NCBI GenBank assembly: GCA_035290885.1
Contig: DATDTL010000029.1
Span: 1-20,836 of the forward strand
Source: JACQID01 sp035290885
GTDB taxonomy: Archaea; Aenigmatarchaeota; Aenigmatarchaeia; GW2011-AR5
Direction: 5' to 3'
Length of the DNA: 20,836 nucleotides
This document shows, one piece after another, positions 1-7,383 of the stretch; position 1 is the stretch's first letter, and every line of letters starts with the position of its first letter. The notes beneath the pieces were generated by a model, which saw only the letters and a list, made by a program, of their open reading frames with translations, was not told where the DNA came from and did no database searches. Position numbers and translations under genes: made by a program.

Positions 1-459
1 CCTGGCGGGCCTGTCATGGAAAAGATGGCGAAGGAAGGGAAGTATATTGAACTTCCTTACGTTGTCAAGGGCATGGACTTGTCGTTCTCAGGAATACTCA
101 CTGCCGCCAAAAACAAGCTTGCTTCGCAAAAGCTGGAAGACATCTCGTTCTCTTTTCAGGAAACCTGCTTTGCCATGCTCGTGGAAGTTGCCGAGCGGGC
201 AATGGCGCATACGGGCAAGAACGAGCTGCTGCTCGTGGGTGGCGTCGCTGCGAACAGGCGCCTGCAGGAGATGTGCCGCATAATGTGCGAGGAGCGTGCT
301 GCGGCATTCCTTCCCGTTCCCATGGAATACGCAGGCGACAACGGCGCGAACATCGCCTACACTGGCCTCTTGCAACGAAAGCACGGCGAAAAGCCTTTGG
401 CAAAGCACGACTTCTGGCAGAACTGGAGGACGGACGAAGTGGAAGTTGACTGGGTTTAA
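1..459 (+). CDS. kae1: Kae1 / KEOPS subunit, C-terminal part (5' end outside window)
   Basis: This is the catalytic subunit of KEOPS, which transfers the threonylcarbamoyl group from threonylcarbamoyl-AMP to A37 of ANN-decoding tRNAs (t6A) in the cytoplasm. The reading frame is open from base 1 (Pro-Gly-Gly-Pro-Val before the first Met), so the N-terminal half lies upstream. Visible family motifs are VKGMDLSFSGIL, the nucleotide-binding LLVGGVAANRRLQ, and the metal-site DNGANIAYTGL near the C terminus. The TAA stop overlaps by 4 nt the stop of the convergent gene on the minus strand. In many archaea a Bud32 kinase is fused to or follows Kae1; here the protein ends after the Kae1 fold and no kinase follows, so Bud32 must be elsewhere. 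Sua5, which makes the substrate, is encoded 4.3 kb downstream. The family call is firm; only the missing 5' end limits it. Confidence 0.95.
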   Translation, partial: PGGPVMEKMAKEGKYIELPYVVKGMDLSFSGILTAAKNKLASQKLEDISFSFQETCFAMLVEVAERAMAHTGKNELLLVGGVAANRRLQEMCRIMCEERAAAFLPVPMEYAGDNGANIAYTGLLQRKHGEKPLAKHDFWQNWRTDEVEVDWV

Positions 460-2339
460 CGCATGGAACGTTCTTGGAGTTGTATTTCTTTTTCTAGCAT
501 ACCGTATAAATCTTCCTGCTGGGGAACGAAAAGCTCTTTCAGTCTGCCGGTATTTATACCGTATATTTTTGACATGAGTAAAAAATGTGCCGTAACGCTA
601 TCTGACATGGACCAAAAATAGGACTCTACGGGTCTTGTCATTATAAGTTCAACAGGTATGGCAGAATCAATTTCTATAAGTTCACTCACTTCTTGACTAT
701 TTCTCTCCTTTATTTGCTCGGCAATGTGCTGGGAACGGGAAATATATCTTCTATTATTTCGAAGTACACGCCTAATTTCTCTCCTTCCCAAATTCCCATA
801 TATTGAAATTAATTCCCGTGTAGAATTTATGTTGATAAGCGCACAACTCATCAACAGTTCCTCTGAAGAACTATAGACATCTTTGAGCAGTGGAGACTTA
901 TTATACATAGATTCTACTACATTTTGACGCTGCCGCCGGAGCTGTAGATGTTGTTTATCCACGTCTATAGCGTTTTCGTTGACAGCGTTTAGTATATCGT
1001 CTATATCGTTTCTATATGCGTCAGCAAGGGATTTTGGCGTATAGCTGAACATCGGAGACAAAAATTCAAAAAGGCTCATCTCAACACAACGTCCCCCTGG
1101 TTTCCCTGTTACAAAAGTGCTGGGAGTCGAGTCACGATATTTTATGTAATCTTTCACTATCAGAGGAATGGATGCCCGGTATATTTTGTAAAGTGTTTCT
1201 ATTGACCCTTCTAAATCTTCCTGAAGCTTATTCTTCCTTCTTCGAGGCACTTGCGGGACACCTATTGATTTATAGACGTCGTCCCTGCCATCTTCTTCCC
1301 TTACCAACACTATATTTTTTCCAAATCCTTTGGAATGCGGTTCTTCCTTCCCGTCGTTGTCAGGAACATCCGCGAAATCAGCAGAATAAAACTGCGCCTC
1401 GATTATACGATTTTCCGCGCGGGGTGCAAGTTCTTCCATTACAGTCGCCGTCCATTCCGGCATGTTGGCATAAATATTCGGATGCCGTGGACCATGATTG
1501 CCAGAAGAATCTTTACTCCCTCCGCCGCCCTTAATACCGCGTATCGTATTCGTCACACTTCTATGTGCATCCGTGAGCCGAAAATACGGGTTTTGGCTTT
1601 TTGCAGAATAATCGCCTTTTTCCGCAAGCTCAGCCGCATTATGAACCTCGCTCGCCCTTCTTTCAAAATCGTCGATTCCGAGTGCGTTTGCTATCCAGAA
1701 CGTATCCTCCATACTTCCGGTATCCCCCCTAACGTTTGTCGGATGTATGACGTTACCGCGAAGCCATGTGCCTACGGCACTGTTCTGCTTTTTACTATAC
1801 GGCCAATTTCTATTCATCGATGAAAACGCCCCTTTTGCAGTTGTTGCTATATAATCCGCTACCTTACGAGCAGTACTTCTGGAAAAGTCCCGCTGATTTC
1901 CGTTCTCGTCAAACCTTCTGAATACGTAATCATCCAGATTGTTTCTTTCATTCTCTGCAAATAGTTCCGGTTTCTGACTTGCCACGGCATGGAAAAGATC
2001 GTATCGTAATCTGGTAGTTTCATGAATAGTTCTATCATCTAGAAATCCCAGTTCCAAGAAATAATCGCTCCTGTCTTGCGCATATGCAGGTACTTTTCTT
2101 TTCAGAACCCCCTTGATATTATCAAAACTAGCCGAGCTCTCAGAAACACCGCTTCCCTGCACGTAAATTATATCGCCGGGGCGAAGACCGGTAACGTATT
2201 CCTCCTGATGACCATTCCTGTCAACGGGAATTGTTGAAATCGTGCCATCCTCGGCGTATAGGGGGACAAAGGCAGTTCCTCCGGAATGCTGTATCCTGTA
2301 TGCCCTGCGCCGAGTTGTCGGTAATTTTGTAACTACCAT
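456..2339 (-). CDS. Large protein of unknown function, 627 aa
   Basis: I do not recognise this protein. There is no signal peptide or membrane segment. Residues about 12-62 look like a small beta-rich module ending in GLRPGDIIYV. Residues 85-175 are charged and helical, with the stretch DDRTIHETTRLRYDLFHAVA. Residues 268-283 form a Gly/Ser-rich linker (GIKGGGGSKDSSG). Residues 365-373 are basic (PRRRKNK). The last 230 residues are predicted helical with an Arg-rich segment at 518-533 that could bind nucleic acid. The ATG at 2339 is supported by a box A (TACTTAAATAAT on the minus strand, 2359-2370) centred about 25 nt upstream, typical of a leaderless transcript. The coding sequence is visibly more A/T-rich at third positions than gltX or elp3, suggesting acquisition or a fast-evolving lineage gene. 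It is a single-gene unit, convergent with kae1. Confidence 0.8.
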   Translation of the reverse strand: MVVTKLPTTRRRAYRIQHSGGTAFVPLYAEDGTISTIPVDRNGHQEEYVTGLRPGDIIYVQGSGVSESSASFDNIKGVLKRKVPAYAQDRSDYFLELGFLDDRTIHETTRLRYDLFHAVASQKPELFAENERNNLDDYVFRRFDENGNQRDFSRSTARKVADYIATTAKGAFSSMNRNWPYSKKQNSAVGTWLRGNVIHPTNVRGDTGSMEDTFWIANALGIDDFERRASEVHNAAELAEKGDYSAKSQNPYFRLTDAHRSVTNTIRGIKGGGGSKDSSGNHGPRHPNIYANMPEWTATVMEELAPRAENRIIEAQFYSADFADVPDNDGKEEPHSKGFGKNIVLVREEDGRDDVYKSIGVPQVPRRRKNKLQEDLEGSIETLYKIYRASIPLIVKDYIKYRDSTPSTFVTGKPGGRCVEMSLFEFLSPMFSYTPKSLADAYRNDIDDILNAVNENAIDVDKQHLQLRRQRQNVVESMYNKSPLLKDVYSSSEELLMSCALININSTRELISIYGNLGRREIRRVLRNNRRYISRSQHIAEQIKERNSQEVSELIEIDSAIPVELIMTRPVESYFWSMSDSVTAHFLLMSKIYGINTGRLKELFVPQQEDLYGMLEKEIQLQERSMR

Positions 2340-2375
2340 TGAGATACTAAATACGATAATTATTTAAGTATGTAA
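2340..2375 (-). promoter_or_regulatory. Box A promoter of the 627-aa unknown gene
   Basis: On the minus strand TACTTAAATAAT (2359-2370) is centred about 25 nt before the ATG at 2339. That places the transcription start at or next to the start codon. No Shine-Dalgarno sequence is present, consistent with leaderless initiation. Confidence 0.6.
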
Positions 2376-2403
2376 TAAAAACATACTCTTCGCTGAATTG
2401 TTG

Positions 2404-2417
2404 AAAAACATAAAAAA
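2404..2417 (-). terminator. Poly-T terminator downstream of purK
   Basis: On the minus strand the transcript runs through T6 (2412-2417) and T5 (2404-2408). Archaeal RNA polymerase stops at such U-tracts without needing a hairpin. The tract follows immediately after the stop codon of the tiny ORF at 2418-2516, so the purK transcript would contain that whole ORF. Confidence 0.5.
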
Positions 2418-2516
2418 TTACTTTTGTTCAGTTTCTGTTGATGGCTTCTTTTTAAGTCTCATCCGCAGAAGCCCAAGCCAGCGATTGTCTCCTGTTTCAA
2501 ATTTTGTGCCTGCCAT
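2418..2516 (-). CDS. Possible 32-aa basic small protein overlapping the purK 3' end
   Basis: An ATG at 2516 opens a 32-codon frame that begins inside the last codons of purK (20-nt overlap, different frame) and ends in TAA at 2418-2420, directly before the poly-T terminator. The product begins MAGTKFETGDNRWLGLLRMR and has a basic, hydrophilic tail (LKKKPSTETEQK). Support is positional only: it fills the space between the purK stop and the terminator, and the overlap would allow translational coupling. No SD is visible and I recognise no family. It could equally be 3' untranslated sequence. Confidence 0.3.
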   Translation of the reverse strand: MAGTKFETGDNRWLGLLRMRLKKKPSTETEQK

Positions 2517-3681
2517 TTCCAACGGGAACAAACCGTATTGCCCTTCTGGCTTCCTGTGATTTCTTGATAAGTTCTTCCGGGTTATCCCCTACTACAGCAA
2601 GATGCCCCATTTTTCTTCCCGGCCGCACCTCCCGTTTGCCGTACATATGAACGCGAACTCCTGCTTCGCTGAGACAATCGGGGATTGCCATAACGTATTC
2701 GCCTGAATAGCCGGGATTGCCAAGTATGTTATGCATGACCGCCGCAGGGTACAGCATTTCCGTGCTTCCAAGAGGCATGCCCGTTATGGCGCGGAGATGC
2801 TGCTCAAATTGCGACGTCTTGCACGAATCCATCGTGTCATGGCCCGAATTATGCACGCGCGGCGCGATCTCGTTTATGTATACCTGCCCGTCAGGCAGCA
2901 CAAACATCTCAACGCAGATGATTCCAGCGTCGCCAAACACTCGCGCCGCCGCATAGCCTATATACTCGGCATTTTTCGCAACCGAAGCGTTTATCCTCGC
3001 AGGAGCTACGGACTCAATGAGTATGCCGTCCTTGTGATGATTCTCCCGTATCGGATAACTTGCAATATTGCCAGTCGTGTCTCTTGCGGCGATGACCGAA
3101 ACTTCCTTCTCGAAAGGCACCCATTTCTGGGCAACTATTCCCCTTCCGATGAAATGCCGCCATGCCCCCCTTGCGTCCTCATCGCTTTTTACTATGTAAT
3201 TGCCCCTGCCGTCGTATCCGCCTGTTGCAGCTTTAGCCATGAATGGATATCCCAAATCGTTCCCGATGGTAACAAGGTCTTCCTCCTTTTCCGGAAGCCG
3301 AAAGTCCGGCACCGGAAGGCCGCTGCTTTTTAGTAATTCGTATTGCCTGCCCTTATCCTGTATTATTTTCAGCGTCTCCGCAGAAGGGTAGACCGGGATT
3401 CCGTTCCTTTCCGCCGCTCTCAGCCCTTCCGCCGAGACGTGCTCTATCTCGCATGTAAGGATACCGCATTGCCTTCCCAGTTCCTCTATGGCCCGCACGT
3501 CATAGAGACCCGCTACTATCTGCCTGCCGTATCCACTTGCAGGGCAGCCGGGTACGGGGTCAAGAAAAACAAAGTCTAAGGGCATACCTGCTTTTCTTGA
3601 TTCCTGAGCGAGCATAGCGCCCAACTGCCCGCCGCCCACTACGCCTATGCTTATGGAACGACAAGAACCATACGCTGCCAT
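2497..3681 (-). CDS. purK: N5-carboxyaminoimidazole ribonucleotide synthetase (PurK)
   Basis: PurK is an ATP-grasp enzyme of de novo purine synthesis. It converts AIR, ATP and bicarbonate to N5-CAIR, which PurE then isomerises. The protein is 394 aa, the normal length. The N-terminal pre-ATP-grasp fold has GGGQLG (16-21). The ATP-grasp core shows GGYDGRGNY (154-162), FEKEVS (190-195) and NEIAPRVHNSGHDT (270-283). The C terminus has RPGRKMGH (353-360). The ATG at 3681 is supported by a box A (TTTAAGC on the minus strand, 3704-3710) 26 nt upstream, so initiation is leaderless. It is divergent from purC through a 90-nt shared promoter region. No purE is visible in the window, so it must lie elsewhere. 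Confidence 0.95.
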   Translation of the reverse strand: MAAYGSCRSISIGVVGGGQLGAMLAQESRKAGMPLDFVFLDPVPGCPASGYGRQIVAGLYDVRAIEELGRQCGILTCEIEHVSAEGLRAAERNGIPVYPSAETLKIIQDKGRQYELLKSSGLPVPDFRLPEKEEDLVTIGNDLGYPFMAKAATGGYDGRGNYIVKSDEDARGAWRHFIGRGIVAQKWVPFEKEVSVIAARDTTGNIASYPIRENHHKDGILIESVAPARINASVAKNAEYIGYAAARVFGDAGIICVEMFVLPDGQVYINEIAPRVHNSGHDTMDSCKTSQFEQHLRAITGMPLGSTEMLYPAAVMHNILGNPGYSGEYVMAIPDCLSEAGVRVHMYGKREVRPGRKMGHLAVVGDNPEELIKKSQEARRAIRFVPVGNGRHKI

Positions 3682-3770
3682 ATTTACAATATTGTGCCCG
3701 CATGCTTAAACCAGCATCAGATCGTATAGCCACCGTATTGCATTTTTAACTTCCGTTGCATATTGATAGC
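3682..3770. promoter_or_regulatory. Divergent purK / purC promoter region
   Basis: The 89 nt between the two ATGs hold one box A for each direction: TTTAAGC on the minus strand (3704-3710, 26 nt before purK) and CATTTTTAAC on the plus strand (3741-3750, about 26 nt before the purC ATG at 3771). The two boxes are only about 40 nt apart, so one regulator bound between them could control both purine genes. I see no clear operator palindrome. Confidence 0.65.
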
Positions 3771-4751
3771 ATGACAACATTGCTTTCCTTGCCTTATGAT
3801 AAGGTTCCGAGCCTGCCTACCGTCAGAGAAACAAATCTTATGCCCGGCGTACGCCGCGGGAAGACCCGCGATATATACGACCTCGGTGAAACGCTCGCAT
3901 TGGTTGCCACGGACAGGATTTCCGCGTATGACTCTATCCTCTCACCAGAGATTCCTGAAAAAGGCCCCATGCTCACGGGATGTACGGCGTACGCATTCCG
4001 GCAATTGGAAAACTACCCCACGCATTTTATTTCGCAGCCGCATCCGCGCATTATTATCGTGAAAAAATGCGAGCCATATCTTGTAGAATTCATAATGAGA
4101 AACGGACTTACCGGCAGCGCATGGAGGCAGTATAAAAACGGTAAAAGAGACTTTCTCGGCTATGTCCTTGCCGACGGCATACGGGAGAATGAACTCCTGC
4201 AGGAGCCGATATTTACTCCCACGACAAAAGCCAGAAACGGGCATGACATGACCATAGAAACGGCTTATGAATTTGAGCGCCTGATGGGAGGCCGTCCCAA
4301 TGCCGTCGCTGCATATGAACTCTGTTCCGAAGCATTCAAAGACTGCTCTGGCATAATTGAGAGCCACGGAGGCGTTCTTGCGGACGGGAAGATGGAGATA
4401 GGCGTAGATAACGGCGGAAATCTGACTCTCATAGACGAAGTCCTCACGCCGGACTCCGTACGAATGATGGGCGAGCGCGATTATCACGAATTGCTTGAGA
4501 GCAACGCCCCTCCGGAATATTGGTATCCGTTCTGGCGGGACAAGCAATTTCTGAGGGAACGCCTACGTTCGGAAACCGATTGGGAAGGAAACGGTCCGCC
4601 GCCTGAACTATCCGATGAGCTTATCGCAGGCACCGCGAGGGCGTATGCGCTGGGTTATCGGCTGATAACCGGAGAAGATTTTGTTATTCCGCGAAACGCC
4701 GCTTCATGGGAATCCATGATAGAAGCGCTTGCAAAGACAGGGTACATATGA
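3771..4751 (+). CDS. purC: SAICAR synthetase (PurC)
   Basis: PurC joins CAIR and aspartate with ATP hydrolysis to make SAICAR in purine synthesis. At 326 aa it belongs to the long ADE1-like form rather than the short bacterial one of about 240 aa. Motifs seen are RRGKTRDIYD (28-37), ATDRISAYDS (46-55), EPIFTPTTKA (145-154) and IDEVLTPDS (221-229), which carry nucleotide and substrate residues. A TTG at 3756 is in frame, but ATG 3771 is preferred because the box A lies 26 nt before it. The stop codon overlaps the start of sua5 as ATGA, so the two genes are co-transcribed and probably translationally coupled. Confidence 0.95.
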   Translation: MTTLLSLPYDKVPSLPTVRETNLMPGVRRGKTRDIYDLGETLALVATDRISAYDSILSPEIPEKGPMLTGCTAYAFRQLENYPTHFISQPHPRIIIVKKCEPYLVEFIMRNGLTGSAWRQYKNGKRDFLGYVLADGIRENELLQEPIFTPTTKARNGHDMTIETAYEFERLMGGRPNAVAAYELCSEAFKDCSGIIESHGGVLADGKMEIGVDNGGNLTLIDEVLTPDSVRMMGERDYHELLESNAPPEYWYPFWRDKQFLRERLRSETDWEGNGPPPELSDELIAGTARAYALGYRLITGEDFVIPRNAASWESMIEALAKTGYI

Positions 4752-5413
4752 AAACAATAATATTGAACGCCAATGAAAAATCCTCAATAAAAGAGGCTGC
4801 TGCCATACTGAAGCAAGGCGGCATAATAATATACCCGACCGAGACGAGTTACGGCATAGGCGCGGATTTTTCAAACGCCGAGGCAAAGGAGAAAATATAT
4901 GATGCCAAGGAGCGCGACCGCGGCAAGCCGCTTTCTGTCGTAGTTTCGGGACTTGCCATGATAAGAAGATACGCTACGATAAGTAGGGAAACGCAGATGC
5001 TTGCAAAGCAGTTCATGCCCGGGCCGCTCACGCTCGTGGTCCCTGCAAAGCAGGGCGATACAATAGCATTCCGCGTTCCTAATCACGGCTTTGCGCGCAA
5101 GCTCTCGGCGGCGCTGAAAAGGCCGGTCACGGCGACATCGGCGAACGTGTCCGGCAATGAGCCGCTTTACATCATAAGCGACGTCATGAAAGCCTTTGAC
5201 GGAAAAGTGGATGCAATAATTGACGCAGGAAACCTGCCAAGAAGGAGGCCGTCAACGATATACGACGTTGCGAGCGGCAAGCTCATTCGCGAAGGGCTGA
5301 TAACCCTCAGAGAAATTCATTCCCTGATCTCGTTGAATATGTCTATGAAGAACGCCACCACGAACCATAGGGGCTCGAAGTTAAGCGGCGTTACCAGCAC
5401 CAGCGCAAGATAG
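4748..5413 (+). CDS. Threonylcarbamoyl-AMP synthase, YrdC/Sua5 family
   Basis: This enzyme makes threonylcarbamoyl-AMP from threonine, bicarbonate and ATP, the donor used by Kae1 for t6A37. The YrdC domain fills residues 10-190: YPTETSYGIGAD (29-40), AKERDRGKPLS (53-63), PGPLTLV (91-97), ATSANVSG (129-136) and RRPSTI (166-171). The protein is 221 aa and lacks the C-terminal Sua5 domain, so it is YrdC-like. The start is ATG 4748 in the ATGA overlap with purC; no promoter of its own is visible. The last 25 residues (from about 197) are Asn/Ser/Thr-rich and unlike the family; they are read antisense to the small membrane-protein gene at 5317-5478. Confidence 0.93.
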   Translation: MKTIILNANEKSSIKEAAAILKQGGIIIYPTETSYGIGADFSNAEAKEKIYDAKERDRGKPLSVVVSGLAMIRRYATISRETQMLAKQFMPGPLTLVVPAKQGDTIAFRVPNHGFARKLSAALKRPVTATSANVSGNEPLYIISDVMKAFDGKVDAIIDAGNLPRRRPSTIYDVASGKLIREGLITLREIHSLISLNMSMKNATTNHRGSKLSGVTSTSAR

Positions 5414-5478
5414 AACAGCATCGCCAACGGCATGAACGTTTTGTACATGAACGTCAGCATGCCGCTTATTTTTCCCAT
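5317..5478 (-). CDS. Small two-helix membrane protein, 53 aa
   Basis: This gene is below a 60-codon cut-off. From ATG 5478 the product begins MGKISGMLTFMYKTFMPLAM and contains two hydrophobic segments: about residues 15-30 (FMPLAMLFYLALVLVT) and 35-46 (EPLWFVVAFFID). It ends with NEIRE before a TGA at 5317-5319. The pattern of a short basic N terminus, two helices with a PLNFEP turn, and an acidic C terminus is typical of a small hairpin membrane protein. Support for expression is a minus-strand box A, TTTAAGC (5501-5507), 26 nt before the ATG, the spacing used by most genes here. It converges on and overlaps the 3' end of the sua5-like gene by 97 nt. The function is unknown. Confidence 0.75.
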   Translation of the reverse strand: MGKISGMLTFMYKTFMPLAMLFYLALVLVTPLNFEPLWFVVAFFIDIFNEIRE

Positions 5479-5539
5479 TCACTGAATTTACTTCGGAAAC
5501 GCTTAAATGTGTTTTTATTTCAACTAAATTGGCAGAAAG
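5479..5539. promoter_or_regulatory. Divergent promoters for two tiny genes
   Basis: The minus-strand box A TTTAAGC (5501-5507) serves the 53-aa membrane protein starting at 5478. On the plus strand TTTTTATTT (5512-5520) is centred about 25 nt before ATG 5540. The arrangement mirrors the divergent promoters seen at purK/purC and gltX/Yip1. Confidence 0.45.
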
Positions 5540-5555
5540 ATGGCAAATTATATGG

Positions 5556-5660
5556 ATGGCTGGAAAAAACAAAATCGTTAACTTCCAAGCAGCGCTTCGG
5601 GCTGAATGTGAATATCACACTGTACCAAAAAAATTATGGCATTGGAAAAACGCCGATTAA
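5556..5660 (+). CDS. Possible 34-aa small protein (start or frame uncertain)
   Basis: From ATG 5556 a 34-codon frame begins MAGKNKIVNFQAALRAECEY and ends with PKKLWHWKNAD and TAA at 5658-5660, overlapping the gltX stop by 4 nt. The plus-strand box A at 5512-5520 is better placed for ATG 5540, which opens a different frame (MANYMDGWKKQNR, then stop). An A6 run at 5564-5569 lies where the two frames could be joined by removing one A, giving one continuous 39-aa product. So either translation starts at 5556, or there is a frameshift (real or a sequencing error) in the A-run. No family is recognised. Confidence 0.35.
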   Translation: MAGKNKIVNFQAALRAECEYHTVPKKLWHWKNAD

Positions 5661-7303
5661 ACGTGCGAGAAAATGCACCCGACGCTGCTCTTTTCCTTGC
5701 CTTCTATGCGGACGAAGCCGAAGCGCTCAAACTGCACGACCTCGCCCTTCTTGGCCTTGAGTATGTTGGGTTCCCCAACTCCTGCAAGGGTTTCGCCGCC
5801 GGGCATCAGGACGCGCACGACAATATGCTTGTCAGGCACCCAGTGTATCTTTGGGGTAGGCTTGATTTCATATCCTGTGACTTCGGCGGTGTCACCCAGC
5901 TTCACGTTGCAGAAATCCTTCAGCCTTATTTCCAGCCCCTTGTACTTTTCGTAGTCGTCTTTCTCTATGTAAATCCTGTCGCCAACGGCGATGATCCTCC
6001 TCTCCTCGCCGGCAGGGTGCGTCTTCGCTTCAACCACTTTTTTCTTGCTGTTCTTCAGGGTTATCATCTTGGGCTCCGCAACGAAGAAATAACGCTTTGC
6101 CTTGGGATCTATTATCTTCCTGTTGTAAGCTGCAAGGTTCTCGAAAGATATCGTTATGTCGTTCGGCCTTGAGCCTACTTCCACGACTATCCTGCGTATC
6201 GCTTCAGGCACAAAGCCGCGCCTGCGCAAGGCGCGGAGCGTGCCAAGGCCCGGGTCGTCCCATTCGCGAAAGTCGCCTTTCTCTATGCCTTCCCGTATTG
6301 AGCTCTTGCTTAGCATCATGTCCGAAAGCGAGAAGCGCCCCAGTATCACGGTTTCCGGGTATTTCCAGCCCAAGTGCTCGTAAAGATAGCGTTGCTTGAC
6401 TTCGTTCGTTGAATGTTCCTGGCCGCGGAATATGTGCGTCACTTCAAGAAGATGGTCGTCTATTGCCGAGGCGAAGTTGTAGAGCGGCCAGACATGCGCC
6501 TTCTTCATCGGATGCCTCGGCTCGTCCACTATTCTTATCGCCGGCCAGTCGCGGGATGCCGGATTCTTGGCGTCAATTTCGGTTTTTATCCGGAAAACAG
6601 CCTCGCTCTCCTTATACTTGCCCGAGAGCATCATCTTCCATCTCTTTGTGTTTTCCTTCCTGTCAAGGCCGCGGCACGGGCATGCCTTGCCGGCATCGCG
6701 GAATTTTTTCCAGCCGTCGCCGCACGTGCACACATAAGCGGCATCCATGTCCACGAGCTTTGCGGCATACTTGTAATAGATAGGGAGCCTTGACGAGCAT
6801 ATCACTTCCTTGTCCGGCACTATTCCGAGCCACTTCAGGTCCTCGCGTATCCATTCGTAGTAGCGTTTTTCCGGCACCTTCACTTTCGGGTCAGTATCGT
6901 CAAAACGAAGTATGAATTTTCCCTTATACCGCTTCGCATATTCATGGCACAATATCGCCGGCCTTGCATTCCCGAGATGCAGCGCTCCGTCGGGGTTCGG
7001 GGCAAACCTTACCACAAGGCCGCTCCTGCCTACATCAAGCTCCGGCAACTCCTTCTTCTCCTCTTTCCTCTCTTCCTTCTGGTAATCCGTCTGGTCAAGC
7101 TCTTCCTTCTGCTTTTCCGATGGGATTTTGTTTATCTTCCGCACTTCCTCGTCAATCATGCTGCTCATTTGCTGCACGCTTGCCCGAAGCTCGGGCCTTT
7201 CTGCCAAGAGCTTGCCTAAGACGCTTTTTGAAGATGCCTGCCCATCGTGTTCAACAGCATTCGCCAAAGAATAGAGCCTGATAAGCGCCTTGATGTCATC
7301 CAT
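5657..7303 (-). CDS. gltX: Glutamyl-tRNA synthetase, archaeal type
   Basis: This class I aminoacyl-tRNA synthetase attaches glutamate to tRNA-Glu. Archaeal forms are generally non-discriminating and also make Glu-tRNA-Gln for later amidation. The protein is 548 aa. After an N-terminal helical region with a Lys/Glu-rich linker (60-90), the Rossmann core shows HLGN (109-112, the HIGH motif), RFDDTDP (133-139), a Cys4 site (Cys192, 194, 208, 210, probably zinc) and LSKS (331-334, the KMSKS loop). The C-terminal 170 residues are the beta-barrel anticodon domain shared with GlnRS. A longer frame opens at 7393, but ATG 7303 is preferred because a box A (GCTTAAAT on the minus strand, 7328-7335) lies 28 nt upstream and the extra 30 residues match nothing in the family. 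It is divergent from the Yip1 pair. Confidence 0.95.
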   Translation of the reverse strand: MDDIKALIRLYSLANAVEHDGQASSKSVLGKLLAERPELRASVQQMSSMIDEEVRKINKIPSEKQKEELDQTDYQKEERKEEKKELPELDVGRSGLVVRFAPNPDGALHLGNARPAILCHEYAKRYKGKFILRFDDTDPKVKVPEKRYYEWIREDLKWLGIVPDKEVICSSRLPIYYKYAAKLVDMDAAYVCTCGDGWKKFRDAGKACPCRGLDRKENTKRWKMMLSGKYKESEAVFRIKTEIDAKNPASRDWPAIRIVDEPRHPMKKAHVWPLYNFASAIDDHLLEVTHIFRGQEHSTNEVKQRYLYEHLGWKYPETVILGRFSLSDMMLSKSSIREGIEKGDFREWDDPGLGTLRALRRRGFVPEAIRRIVVEVGSRPNDITISFENLAAYNRKIIDPKAKRYFFVAEPKMITLKNSKKKVVEAKTHPAGEERRIIAVGDRIYIEKDDYEKYKGLEIRLKDFCNVKLGDTAEVTGYEIKPTPKIHWVPDKHIVVRVLMPGGETLAGVGEPNILKAKKGEVVQFERFGFVRIEGKEKSSVGCIFSHV

Positions 7304-7383
7304 TATAACTATATATGCAGTCCACCGATTTAAGCGTTCGAAGTACAGAAAAGTATTTATATATGTCCAAACATTCAAATAGA
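7304..7383. promoter_or_regulatory. Divergent gltX / Yip1 promoter region
   Basis: The minus-strand box A GCTTAAAT (7328-7335) is 28 nt before gltX ATG 7303. The plus-strand TTTATATA (7355-7362) is centred about 26 nt before ATG 7384. Both predict leaderless messages. Confidence 0.65.

Noticed and set aside
296..577. Plus-strand frame across the kae1/orphan gene junction
   Set aside because: It is out of frame with kae1 and antisense to the 627-aa gene; composition fits a shadow frame.
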